Source of the DNA: Hyphomicrobiales bacterium
Lineage (GTDB): Bacteria > Pseudomonadota > Alphaproteobacteria > Rhizobiales > Rhizobiaceae
Length of the DNA: 46,401 bases
Direction of reading: 5' to 3'
Assembly: GCA_026400435.1 (NCBI GenBank)
Contig: JAPLOZ010000105.1
Coordinates: 1-46,401 of the forward strand
Shown: positions 31,729 to 38,847 of the stretch, in pieces
Position numbering within the stretch: position 1 is the first letter of the stretch
Layout of the letters: each line of letters starts with the position of its first letter
Notes under the pieces: model-generated
Database searches by the model: none
Told to the model about the DNA's origin: nothing
The model's input: the letters and a program-made list of their open reading frames with translations, nothing else
Translations under genes and position numbers: made by a program

Positions 31729-32697
31729 TTATCCCCGACCCATCCGGGCTTCCCGTCCGCCGCGGCGGCGTCCGCCGGCGGCAGCGCCGTCGCCCGGCGC
31801 GTTGACCTGAACCGGGGCAGGGGCGTGAACCTCGCCCGGCTTGTAGTCCTTGTAGGTCTTGATCCAGGTCATGCAGTCGCGGTCGGTGCCGTTGAGCACA
31901 TTGGCGGCGCGCACGGCTTCCATCTCCTGCGGACGAACCGGGTTCATGATCGCCGAGGTCATGCCGGCGCCGATCACCATCGGGATGAAGCCGGCGTTGA
32001 TGCCGTGGCGGTGCGGCAGGCCGAAGGAGATGTTGGAGAGGCCGCAGGTGGTGTTGACCTTGAGTTCCTCGCGCAGGCGGCGCAGCAGCGCAAAGACCTG
32101 GCGGCCGGCATCGCCGAGTGCGCCGATCGGCATGACCAGCGGGTCGACCACCACGTCATGCGCGGGAATGCCGAAGTCGGCGCAACGCTCGACGATCTTC
32201 TTGGCGACGGCAAACCGCACGTCCGGGTCCATCGAAATGCCGGTCTCGTCGTTGGAGATCGCCACGACCGGCACATTGTATTTCTTGATCAGCGGCAGGA
32301 TGGCCTCGAGCTTCTCCTCTTCGCCGGTGACGGAATTCACCAGCGGGCGGCCCTTGGCGACCTTCAGCGCCGCCTCGATCGCGGCCGTGACCGAACTGTC
32401 GATCGACAGCGGTAGGTCGACGAGATTCTGCACGATCTCCAGCGTCTGTACCAACAGGCCAGGCTCGGTTTCGTTCGGATTGACCGAGGTGACGCCGGCG
32501 TTGACGTCGAGCATGGTGGCGCCGCAGGCCGCCTGTTCAAGCGCATCCTTGATGACCGTCTCGAAGTTGCCCTCAATCATCTCGGCGGCGAGCTTCTTGC
32601 GCCCGGTCGGATTGATGCGTTCGCCGATCACGCAGAAGGGCTGATCAAAGCCGATGATGATTTCGCGGGTCGCCGAGGCGACGATCGTGCGGGTCAT
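31729..32697 (-). CDS. methyl-tetrahydrofolate:corrinoid methyltransferase (pterin-binding, MtvA/AcsE-like)
   Basis: 322-residue pterin-binding TIM barrel, shorter than MetH and without its other domains. Motifs are VIGERINPTGRKKLA, MLDVNAGVTSVNPNE, LSIDSSVTAAIEAAL, NSVTGEEEKLE, VVAISNDETG, VVDPLVMPIG and CGLSNISFGLPHR. These are characteristic of enzymes exchanging methyl between methyl-THF and a corrinoid protein. In this locus it would accept the methyl loaded by MttB and pass it to THF. The C-terminal 40 residues are Pro/Gly/Arg-rich. It has its own promoter region with a perfect palindrome at 32712-32733 and a GGAGAG ribosome site. Confidence 0.87.
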   Translation of the reverse strand: MTRTIVASATREIIIGFDQPFCVIGERINPTGRKKLAAEMIEGNFETVIKDALEQAACGATMLDVNAGVTSVNPNETEPGLLVQTLEIVQNLVDLPLSIDSSVTAAIEAALKVAKGRPLVNSVTGEEEKLEAILPLIKKYNVPVVAISNDETGISMDPDVRFAVAKKIVERCADFGIPAHDVVVDPLVMPIGALGDAGRQVFALLRRLREELKVNTTCGLSNISFGLPHRHGINAGFIPMVIGAGMTSAIMNPVRPQEMEAVRAANVLNGTDRDCMTWIKTYKDYKPGEVHAPAPVQVNAPGDGAAAGGRRRGGREARMGRG

Positions 32698-32711
32698 GGA
32701 ACTCTCCGTGA

Positions 32712-32733
32712 GATATAAAGACTTCTTTATATC
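32712..32733. promoter_or_regulatory. ArsR/SahR-type palindromic operator candidate
   Basis: GATATAAAG (32712-32720), ACTT, CTTTATATC (32725-32733): a perfect 9-bp inverted repeat in the 80-base gap between metF and the methyl-THF:corrinoid methyltransferase gene, 15 bases upstream of the latter's ATG. A TATAAA inside it could be the -10, with TTGATC 15 bases upstream on the minus strand. ArsR-fold regulators of methionine and S-adenosylhomocysteine metabolism bind sites of this general form. The protein assignment is inference. Confidence 0.55.
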
Positions 32734-32777
32734 GTTATCTGTTGTGGATCAAGCGGACGGTGGTCAAGCGCACTCGC

Positions 32778-33878
32778 TCAGTGCGCCGTCTTGACCATGT
32801 CCACCTGCGTTTCGGTGATGTTGTCGTGCAGCAGCTGGTCGAGGCGGTCGGCCACCATCTGGTCGTCGCGGCGGATTTCGCGCTTCCAGGGCCGGCGGCC
32901 CTTCAGCACACCGGATTCGTCGACGATCTCGGCGACATATTCTTCCTGGCGGTAGGCCATCACATGGACGCCGGAGACTCCCGGGATTTCCTTCACCTCG
33001 TTGATGATGTCGATGCAGAGCCTCTTGCCCTCGGCCTTCTGGTCCTGCGCGCCCTCGAGCCGGGCGATGATCGAGTCGGGGATGTGGATGCCCGGCACGT
33101 TCGACCTGATCCACTTCGCCGTCTTGGCCGAAGCCAGCGGACCGACGCCGACCAGCACGAACACCTTTTCGGTGAAGCCGAGGTCGCCAGCCTTCTGCAT
33201 GAAGGTCCTGAACATCGGCACGTCGAAGCAATACTGGCTCTGAACGAACTGCGCGCCGGCGGCGATCTTCTTGCCGAGGTGGATGGGGCGGAAATCGTAG
33301 GGCGGCGCGAAAGGGTTGATCGCCGCGCCAAGGAAGAGCTGCGGCGGCGTGGTCAGCTTGCGCCCGGACAGGAATTTGCCGTTGTCGCGCATGATGCGGA
33401 TGGTTTCGAGCAGCGACATGGAATCGAGGTCGAACACCGGCTTGGCGCCGGGCTGGTCGCCGGCCTGAACGCCGTCGCCGGTCAGGCACAGCATGTTGGC
33501 GACGCCCATCGCCGCGCCGCCAAGCACGTCGCCCTGGATGGCGATGCGGTTCTTGTCACGGCAGGCGATCTGCATGATCGGCGCGTAGCCCATGCGGGTC
33601 AGCAATGCGCAGATACCGACGGAAGACATGTGGCAGTTGGCGCCCGACGCATCGACGGCGTTGATGGCATCGACCCAGCCGTCGAACACCTTTGCGCGGT
33701 TGTAGACGTCCTCCGGATCGGCGCTGTCTGGCGGGTTGAGTTCGGTCGTGACCGCGAACTCGCCGCGGCGCAGTACGCGCTCCAGGCGTCCGCGCGAGGT
33801 GTGGCCGGGCAGGGGCGCCAGCGGAAGGTGGATGCCTTCGGGGTTCTCGTCCGGCTGAACGGGGCGCTTCTCGCTCAT
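32778..33878 (-). CDS. metF: methylenetetrahydrofolate reductase
   Basis: 366-residue flavoprotein TIM barrel. VTTELNPPDSADP carries the catalytic Glu corresponding to the FEFFPP Glu of E. coli MetF. NMLCLTGDGVQAGDQPGAK is the FAD-binding loop, and QFVQSQYCFD the substrate-side strand. It interconverts methylene-THF and methyl-THF. The ATG overlaps the stop of the MetV-like gene (ATGA). In this locus it probably runs in the oxidative direction, turning methyl-THF from the corrinoid branch into methylene-THF. A long N-terminal open frame exists only because it overlaps the upstream gene. Confidence 0.85.
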   Translation of the reverse strand: MSEKRPVQPDENPEGIHLPLAPLPGHTSRGRLERVLRRGEFAVTTELNPPDSADPEDVYNRAKVFDGWVDAINAVDASGANCHMSSVGICALLTRMGYAPIMQIACRDKNRIAIQGDVLGGAAMGVANMLCLTGDGVQAGDQPGAKPVFDLDSMSLLETIRIMRDNGKFLSGRKLTTPPQLFLGAAINPFAPPYDFRPIHLGKKIAAGAQFVQSQYCFDVPMFRTFMQKAGDLGFTEKVFVLVGVGPLASAKTAKWIRSNVPGIHIPDSIIARLEGAQDQKAEGKRLCIDIINEVKEIPGVSGVHVMAYRQEEYVAEIVDESGVLKGRRPWKREIRRDDQMVADRLDQLLHDNITETQVDMVKTAH

Positions 33879-34528
33879 GCCGCGCCTCCCGCCTTTGCCG
33901 CTTCGCGGGCGGCCGCGGCATTGGCGGTAACGCGCAGCCATGCGGACGTTTCGCGCAGCGACTGATCGACCGGCTTCTGCAGGTTGAGGATAGCGTCGCC
34001 CTTGACCATGTTGCGCGAGCCTTCCCAGGCCTTGACCCACACGCACGGCATGTTCGGCTCGACCTCGCAATTGCCGTTGGCGCGCACGCCGCCGCACGGG
34101 CCGTTGCGCAACTGCTTGGGGCAGTTCATCGGGCACGACATGCCTGTCGACGAGAGCACGCACTGGCCGCACATGCGGCAGTCGAACATGAAGCCCTTCA
34201 CATGCTTCTCGACGAATTTTATCGGAGCCTCGACGCGGCCATAGCCGATGCCCTTCCACAGCGGATGCAGCAACAGGAACATGTCCGCGAATTTTGCGTA
34301 GAACCATTCCAGCGCTCTGGAGTGGCGGATCGACCAGAGCCTGACCGCGAACGAGCGCTGCACGCGCCGCTGCGGCGACACGTCGGCCGGCTTGTAGTCC
34401 GACTTCGGCGCCGTCTTTTTGACGATCGCCGCTTGCGTCACGCCGCCGGTCGCGGCGGGTGGAATCGCTTCCCTGGCATCGCTCGCCGGTCCTTTGGCGG
34501 TCGTGGAGATCGGCTGGGTTTTATCCAT
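33875..34528 (-). CDS. methylenetetrahydrofolate reductase C-terminal-like protein (MetV-like)
   Basis: 217-residue protein with a cysteine-rich core at residues 115-170: FDCRMCGQCVLSSTGMSCP, then NCPKQLRNGPCGG, GNCEVEPNMPCVWVKAW. This is the MetV/MTHFR_C signature that in acetogens forms a complex with MetF and binds iron-sulfur and zinc. The ATG at 34528 has AAGGA just upstream and gives MDKTQPIS; it overlaps the preceding gene's stop. Coupled to metF by ATGA overlap. It suggests that electrons leave MetF through an iron-sulfur route rather than NADH. Confidence 0.8.
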   Translation of the reverse strand: MDKTQPISTTAKGPASDAREAIPPAATGGVTQAAIVKKTAPKSDYKPADVSPQRRVQRSFAVRLWSIRHSRALEWFYAKFADMFLLLHPLWKGIGYGRVEAPIKFVEKHVKGFMFDCRMCGQCVLSSTGMSCPMNCPKQLRNGPCGGVRANGNCEVEPNMPCVWVKAWEGSRNMVKGDAILNLQKPVDQSLRETSAWLRVTANAAAAREAAKAGGAA

Positions 34529-34823
34529 TTTCCTTGCCGCCTGCCTTGGCCAGAGCAACCAGCCGATCCCGATCATAACCTTTGTCGAGTTCGTCCACAG
34601 CCTTCGCCACTTCCGCTTCGAGATCGTCGCCGACGGTGACGGGATCGGCCCTGCGCCACTCCGCGAGATAGTCGTCGGTGCCCGCAGCGCCCGACCGCAT
34701 GGCCGCCATGTCGATCGCTTCCGTGAAGCGCAGCGGCAGTTCGCGCTTGGCGTTCTGCCGGCCCTTCTTGACGATGACTTGCGCGGGTATGTCGCGCCAG
34801 TAGAGGATGATCAGGTCGGCCAT
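34521..34823 (-). CDS. PF13769-type 'virulence factor' small protein
   Basis: 100 residues, starting MADLIILYWRDIPAQVIVKK, with RQNAKRELPLRF and DDYLAEWRRAD. This matches the short proteins labelled 'virulence factor' that accompany MetV/MetF genes in rhizobia. No function is known and nothing supports a virulence role. GGCGGGAA lies five bases upstream of the ATG. It overlaps the MetV-like gene by eight bases and is first of the three-gene metF operon. Probably an accessory to the methyl-THF oxidising complex (inference from linkage). Confidence 0.72.
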   Translation of the reverse strand: MADLIILYWRDIPAQVIVKKGRQNAKRELPLRFTEAIDMAAMRSGAAGTDDYLAEWRRADPVTVGDDLEAEVAKAVDELDKGYDRDRLVALAKAGGKENG

Positions 34824-34951
34824 GGAATTCCCGCCAATTCAAGGATTTCAGCATTGCCGCAAGCGCAAATCCGCTGCTTCTCATCAGACGACGCGCGCGC
34901 ATTCAAATGCGACGCCCCAGGATGACGCAAACAGGAAAGCAGGCGGGTCGG

Positions 34952-35716
34952 CTACCACACGCCCTTTGTCAGCCCCGTCCACAGATAGAACCAGAGCGTC
35001 GGGTGGTACCACTGGCCGGAGGGCAGGTCGGGCGACTTCGGCGCCATTCTGCCTTGCATCGCGTCCTCGACGGCGCGCAGGCAGATACCGCGCGACAAGG
35101 CGGCAAGCCGCAGCGCGTAGAGCGAAATGTTGTCGCCTGGTCCCGGCTTGCCGCGCACCTGGTGCAGCACGCCGCCGGTATCGACGCCTGCGTCGACCAG
35201 ATGCACCGTCGTGCCGAAATTGGCCGCATCACCCGTCGCCAGGGCCCAGTAGCCGCCGTTCATGCCGCGGTACTTTGGCGTGATGCCCGCGTGATAGTTG
35301 AGAACCGGGCAGGGGACGGCCGCGAGCGTGGCGCGCGTCAGCAACCGGCAGCCGGCCAGCAGCACCACCGCGGGCTTCAGCCTTTCGATGGCAGCCAGAA
35401 ATTCCGGTGCGTTGGCCGAGGGCACCTCGATGACCGACTGGCCCGGACGTGGCGCGGCGTCGAGCCTGGCCTCGCGAACGATGCCTTCGGCACGGCCAGC
35501 GAAAAGGCGCTTGCCGAGCCGGATCAGCACCATCGTGCCCAGTTGCCCAATGGCGGAAATGTAGCCGAGCTTGCGGGCGCGACGCAGGATGAGCGCCTTT
35601 TTGGATTCGGGCGCCTCATGGATGACTGTCACCGCGCCGAAGCGGTCGGCGAGCGGGTTGACAATCGCCCAGATATGCGGGCCTCCCTCGGTGACGACGA
35701 CGACATGTTTGTTCAT
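34952..35716 (-). CDS. formyltransferase-fold protein
   Basis: 254-residue PurN/Fmt-like Formyl_trans_N protein. The catalytic triad of the family is present: Asn140 and His142 in PVLNYHAGITPKYRG, and Asp179 in VHLVDAGVDTGG. The middle loop reads HAG instead of PurN's HPS, as in sugar-formylating and methionyl-type relatives. The start MNKHVVVVTEGG is preferred over an upstream codon inside exoD. It uses 10-formyl-THF, so it fits the folate theme, but the acceptor is unknown. Seven bases after exoD on the same strand; possibly a cell-surface rather than one-carbon role. Confidence 0.75.
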   Translation of the reverse strand: MNKHVVVVTEGGPHIWAIVNPLADRFGAVTVIHEAPESKKALILRRARKLGYISAIGQLGTMVLIRLGKRLFAGRAEGIVREARLDAAPRPGQSVIEVPSANAPEFLAAIERLKPAVVLLAGCRLLTRATLAAVPCPVLNYHAGITPKYRGMNGGYWALATGDAANFGTTVHLVDAGVDTGGVLHQVRGKPGPGDNISLYALRLAALSRGICLRAVEDAMQGRMAPKSPDLPSGQWYHPTLWFYLWTGLTKGVW

Positions 35717-35723
35717 GGGCGGC

Positions 35724-36383
35724 TCAGAACAGCCAGCCAAGCGCGGCGTTGGTAGCGACCCCCGCCACGCCGACCACCGCTGCGATGACGATCATGGAGA
35801 TGATGCAGACCGCGCCGCCGACCGCGAGCAGCAGCCCGTCGCGTTCCGACAGCGCCAGGCCCAGCAACGCGGTGGCGAAGGCCGGCAGCCAGTTGCCTAG
35901 CGGGATGGGCAGCGTGACAACGATCGCCAGAACCAGTGCGATACAGCCGATGACGCGGTCGCCCTGCTTGCGCCAGAACGGCCAGTAGCGTGGCCGGACG
36001 AAGCGCTCGATGCGGACCAGGCGCGGAATGATCCACTCCATCGCGAAGCGGAACCGTTCCGGGCTGAGCGATCGGTTGGACAATGCGGCGGGCAGCCAGG
36101 CCTGCTTGGTGCCGTAAACCATCTGCGCCGATACGATGATCAGCGGCAGGCCGAGGATTGCCGAGGTTCCCGGCGGCAACGGGAGCAGGTTGAAGGCGGC
36201 GAAAAGCACCAGCAAGGGCGCGAAGCTGCGGTTGCCGAGCACATCGCGTATGTGGCCAATGGTGACCGGGCCGTCCGCATCGCGGGCGATCGCTGCGAAG
36301 ACTTCCGAAAGACGGCGCGGGCGGCGGCGCATCGGGGCGCCGTCGATGGATCCGTGCTCGTAGTCGGTTGCTTCCGCCCTCAT
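35724..36383 (-). CDS. exoD: exopolysaccharide synthesis protein ExoD
   Basis: 219-residue integral membrane protein with GPVTIGHIRDVLGNRSF, PLPPGTSAILGLPLIIVSAQM and TLPIPLGNWLPAFATALLGL, the conserved ExoD segments, and about five membrane helices. The start is uncertain: the ATG at 36383 has GGGGGAA somewhat distant upstream, and an ATG at 36416 would add 11 residues. ExoD affects exopolysaccharide production and alkaline tolerance in rhizobia. It precedes the formyltransferase-fold gene by seven bases; otherwise unrelated to the methyl genes. Confidence 0.8.
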   Translation of the reverse strand: MRAEATDYEHGSIDGAPMRRRPRRLSEVFAAIARDADGPVTIGHIRDVLGNRSFAPLLVLFAAFNLLPLPPGTSAILGLPLIIVSAQMVYGTKQAWLPAALSNRSLSPERFRFAMEWIIPRLVRIERFVRPRYWPFWRKQGDRVIGCIALVLAIVVTLPIPLGNWLPAFATALLGLALSERDGLLLAVGGAVCIISMIVIAAVVGVAGVATNAALGWLF

Positions 36384-36504
36384 GCGCCTGCGCGTTCCCC
36401 CGATCTGCGTCGCCATGCGTCACTGCCATTGTGCCGCAGCCCGGTTAACCCGTGATGACGGCCCGGTGGAATGTGCGGCCTGCCGGATGCGATTTCAACC
36501 GGGC

Positions 36505-37080
36505 TCAGCGCTTGAATTCGAGGATGTCGAATCTCGATTCGTAGCGTGGCTCCGGAAACTCGATGCGCCATTCCGCGTCTCCGGAACGAAAAGCATAGCC
36601 GACCTGGTCGCTTTCCGGGCCGGCGCCATAGCGGCCAGGCGTCTCGCCTGAAACGAAGAACGAGCCGAGATAGATCATGCGGTTTTCGCCGTCGTCATAG
36701 AAGCGGCCGGTGGTCCGCTGCGAACCGCTGGTCTTTTCGAGCGCCCAGCCGGAGCCGTCGTCGCTGACGCGGCACTTGAACCAGTCGTAGACGACGAGCG
36801 GCAAGCTGCCGCCCATCTTGATTGTCCGGCAGCGCCATTCGCCGCTCAGGTCGAAGCCGGGTGTCGACAGCAGCGGTTTTGCAAGCAGCGCTTCAAGCGC
36901 GGCGACTTCGGCCGGGTCGCCGGCACGCGCCTCCGACAGCGCCGCCTTGCGTGTCGCCTCGTAGCGTTCGAGGCGCGCCTTGTCGGCTGCGGTCATCAGC
37001 GTCTGCACGACGCCGTCGGCCATGGCGAGGCCGGTCGGGACCGTGAGCGCTGCGAACAGCGCGAGGGCAAACAACTTCAT
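36505..37080 (-). CDS. DUF4893 secreted protein
   Basis: 191 residues. A signal peptide (MKLFALALFAALTVPTGLAMA) is followed by a DUF4893-type domain with a helical start (ADKARLERYEATRKAALSEA) and a beta-rich end (GEWRCRTIKMGGSLPLVVYD, WFKCRVSDDGSGWALEK, ENRMIYLGSFFVSGE). The two cysteines (WRCR, FKCR) may pair. The ATG at 37080 has GGAGA seven bases upstream. Function unknown, likely periplasmic. 53 bases after DUF1638 on the same strand; co-transcription possible. Confidence 0.75.
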   Translation of the reverse strand: MKLFALALFAALTVPTGLAMADGVVQTLMTAADKARLERYEATRKAALSEARAGDPAEVAALEALLAKPLLSTPGFDLSGEWRCRTIKMGGSLPLVVYDWFKCRVSDDGSGWALEKTSGSQRTTGRFYDDGENRMIYLGSFFVSGETPGRYGAGPESDQVGYAFRSGDAEWRIEFPEPRYESRFDILEFKR

Positions 37081-37133
37081 GGCGATCTCCATTGCAGAGG
37101 CCGTCAGGGCAGGGGAATCGGGCTCTTTTGGGG

Positions 37134-37802
37134 TCAGCGCCCCGCACCCACAATCGCCGATGTCAGGTCGCCGTAGCCGGTGAAGCGGTATTCGTAGTCG
37201 AGGCCGAGGTAGTCGGCCGCCCACTTCGCCTTCTCCTGCAGCGCGGAGTCCTCGGTCTGCGCGAGGTAGACGATCTTGGTATAATTGCCGAACACCATCT
37301 GCTTCAGTTCAGGATGCTGCTCAAGCTTGAGCGGTTCGATGACGAAAGCCTCGAACTGCCGGGCGAGCAGATCGGTCAGGTAAAATGCGGTGAATTCGGT
37401 GTCGGTGTTGGCCAGGAACGCTTCATTGCCGGTGAAGAAGGAATAGCAATGCGGCCCGCCGATGCGCTCGATGTCTTCCTCGGCGCAAATCTTGTCCAAC
37501 TGCCCCTGGGTGCCGCACTCCGCGTAGCCGATGAAGATGCGCGTATAACCTTCCCGTCGTGCCTCGACGATCGCGGCGCGCATGCCGGGGCCGATTTTTT
37601 CGGGAAAGACGTGCCAGATCGCCGGCAGGCACACGAGGTCGATATGCTTCAATCCGTTCGCGCGACAGATCGCGATGACCTCGCGCGCGATCGCTCCGCA
37701 GGCGATCACCCGCACGCGCTCGGCCAAAGGAACCGCAGCGGCAATCTTGCCGCCTCTGGCGATCACGTCGGGCTCTTCGAGCGCCTCTGCCTGTTGCGTC
37801 AT
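37134..37802 (-). CDS. DUF1638 protein associated with MttB/corrinoid genes
   Basis: 222-residue protein containing VRVIACGAIAREVIAICRAN, LPAIWHVFPEKIGPGMRAAI, AECGTQGQLD and GGPHCYSFFTG. DUF1638 genes recur next to MttB-type methyltransferases, and the conserved Cys/His residues (CGA, ECGTQG, PHCY) suggest a metal or cofactor site. The ATG at 37802 is preferred over a GTG at 37835. It lies between DUF4893 and the divergent entericidin gene. No biochemical function is established; a role in cofactor handling for the corrinoid system is my inference from linkage. Confidence 0.78.
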   Translation of the reverse strand: MTQQAEALEEPDVIARGGKIAAAVPLAERVRVIACGAIAREVIAICRANGLKHIDLVCLPAIWHVFPEKIGPGMRAAIVEARREGYTRIFIGYAECGTQGQLDKICAEEDIERIGGPHCYSFFTGNEAFLANTDTEFTAFYLTDLLARQFEAFVIEPLKLEQHPELKQMVFGNYTKIVYLAQTEDSALQEKAKWAADYLGLDYEYRFTGYGDLTSAIVGAGR

Positions 37803-37915
37803 CACTTGCCAGTCATCAATCCTGGTGGACCGCACCGCGTGCCAATCGCCCGGAACCTAACGCCGATCAATCCGTTACCACCAGCATCATCTGGTGACTG
37901 AGGGAGACATCGTCC

Positions 37916-38065
37916 ATGAAACGTTCAAAAATCGCGTCGATTGCTGCACTGCTGGCCTGCGCTTTGGCTGTATCGGCCTGCGCCAACACGATCCGCGGCG
38001 TCGGGAAGGATGCGTCCAATACTGTGGATGCTACCCAAGGCGCCGTGAACGACGTCGCGAACTGA
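37916..38065 (+). CDS. entericidin A/B family lipoprotein
   Basis: 49 residues: MKRSKIASIAALLACALAVS, then ACANTIRGVGKDASNTVDAT and QGAVNDVAN. The lipobox VSAC, and the mature start CANTIRGVGKDxxNTVxA, are the entericidin signature. GGGAGA lies eight bases upstream of the ATG. It is on the plus strand between minus-strand DUF1638 and corrinoid genes, so it is a separate transcription unit dropped into the methyl-transfer locus. Confidence 0.85.
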   Translation: MKRSKIASIAALLACALAVSACANTIRGVGKDASNTVDATQGAVNDVAN

Positions 38066-38098
38066 CGCACGTCGAATCTGAACCCAAACGTCCGTGTC

Positions 38099-38665
38099 TT
38101 AGCTTGAGGCGCGGACGTTGTGCTTGCGCTTCATATAGTCCTTCGCCGTCTCGACGGCGACGGCCGCGTCGCGGCAATATGCGTCAGCGCCGACAGCCTT
38201 GCCGAATTCCTCGTTCAGCGGGGCACCGCCTACCAGCACGACATAGTCGTCGCGGATGCCCTTTTCCTTCATCGTGTCGATGACGACCTTCATGTAGGGC
38301 ATGGTGGTGGTGAGGAGCGCCGACATTCCGATAATGTCGGGCTTGTGCTCCTCGATCGCCGCCAGGTATTTTTCGACCGCGTTGTTGATGCCGAGGTCGA
38401 TGACGTCGAAGCCGGCGCCTTCCATCATCATGCCGACCAGGTTCTTGCCGATGTCGTGGATGTCGCCCTTGACGGTGCCGATCACCATCTTGCCCTGCTT
38501 GGGCGCGCCAGTGGCGGCCAGCAGAGGGCGCAGGATGAACATGCCGGCCTTCATGGCGTTGGCCGACAGCAGGACCTCCGGCACGAAAAGGATGCCGTCG
38601 CGAAAATCCTCGCCCACGATGCGCATGCCTTCGACGAGCGCTTCGGTCAGCACCTTGTAGGGCAC
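38099..38665 (-). CDS. corrinoid (cobalamin-binding) protein, 5'-truncated
   Basis: 188-residue MtbC/MtgC-like carrier. The cobalt-ligand motif GDIHDIGKN (His70) is intact, with GMSALLTTTMPYMKVV and VLVGGAPLNEEFGKAVGADA. N-terminal helical-domain similarity (LLERGWVPYKVLTEALVEGM) begins abruptly near 38690. Upstream in frame is unrelated sequence, then a stop at 38729-38731. Family members run to about 210-230 residues and carry about 40 more at the start, which I find in no frame of the 157 bases up to mttB. The GTG at 38665 has GGAG nine bases upstream and could still drive expression. Function may be lost or altered. Divergent from mttB. Confidence 0.8.
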   Translation of the reverse strand: MPYKVLTEALVEGMRIVGEDFRDGILFVPEVLLSANAMKAGMFILRPLLAATGAPKQGKMVIGTVKGDIHDIGKNLVGMMMEGAGFDVIDLGINNAVEKYLAAIEEHKPDIIGMSALLTTTMPYMKVVIDTMKEKGIRDDYVVLVGGAPLNEEFGKAVGADAYCRDAAVAVETAKDYMKRKHNVRASS

Positions 38666-38847
38666 CCAACCGCGCTCCAGCAGGATAATAGGAAAGCGAC
38701 CGGGATTCTGGCCTTGTGCTTGTCGGGTTTACGACAGGCGTTGCCGTTGGCAAGCCGTTTCCAGTAGGGTCGATGGCTACGATCCGGCCAACGGGCGGCG
38801 TCGGGTGATATCCTGCGGAGCGCCCATATGTTTCCAGGGAAGACGTC

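Noticed and set aside
38087..38119. 8-bp inverted repeat AACGTCCG/CGGACGTT across the 3' end of the corrinoid gene.
   Set aside because: It overlaps the stop codon and lacks a U-tract on either strand. Possibly a weak bidirectional terminator, but not supportable.
38690..38847. Possible cobalamin riboswitch upstream of mttB or the corrinoid gene.
   Set aside because: I looked for the B12-box (GCCACTG-like) and multi-stem layout and did not find it. The length is also short for one.
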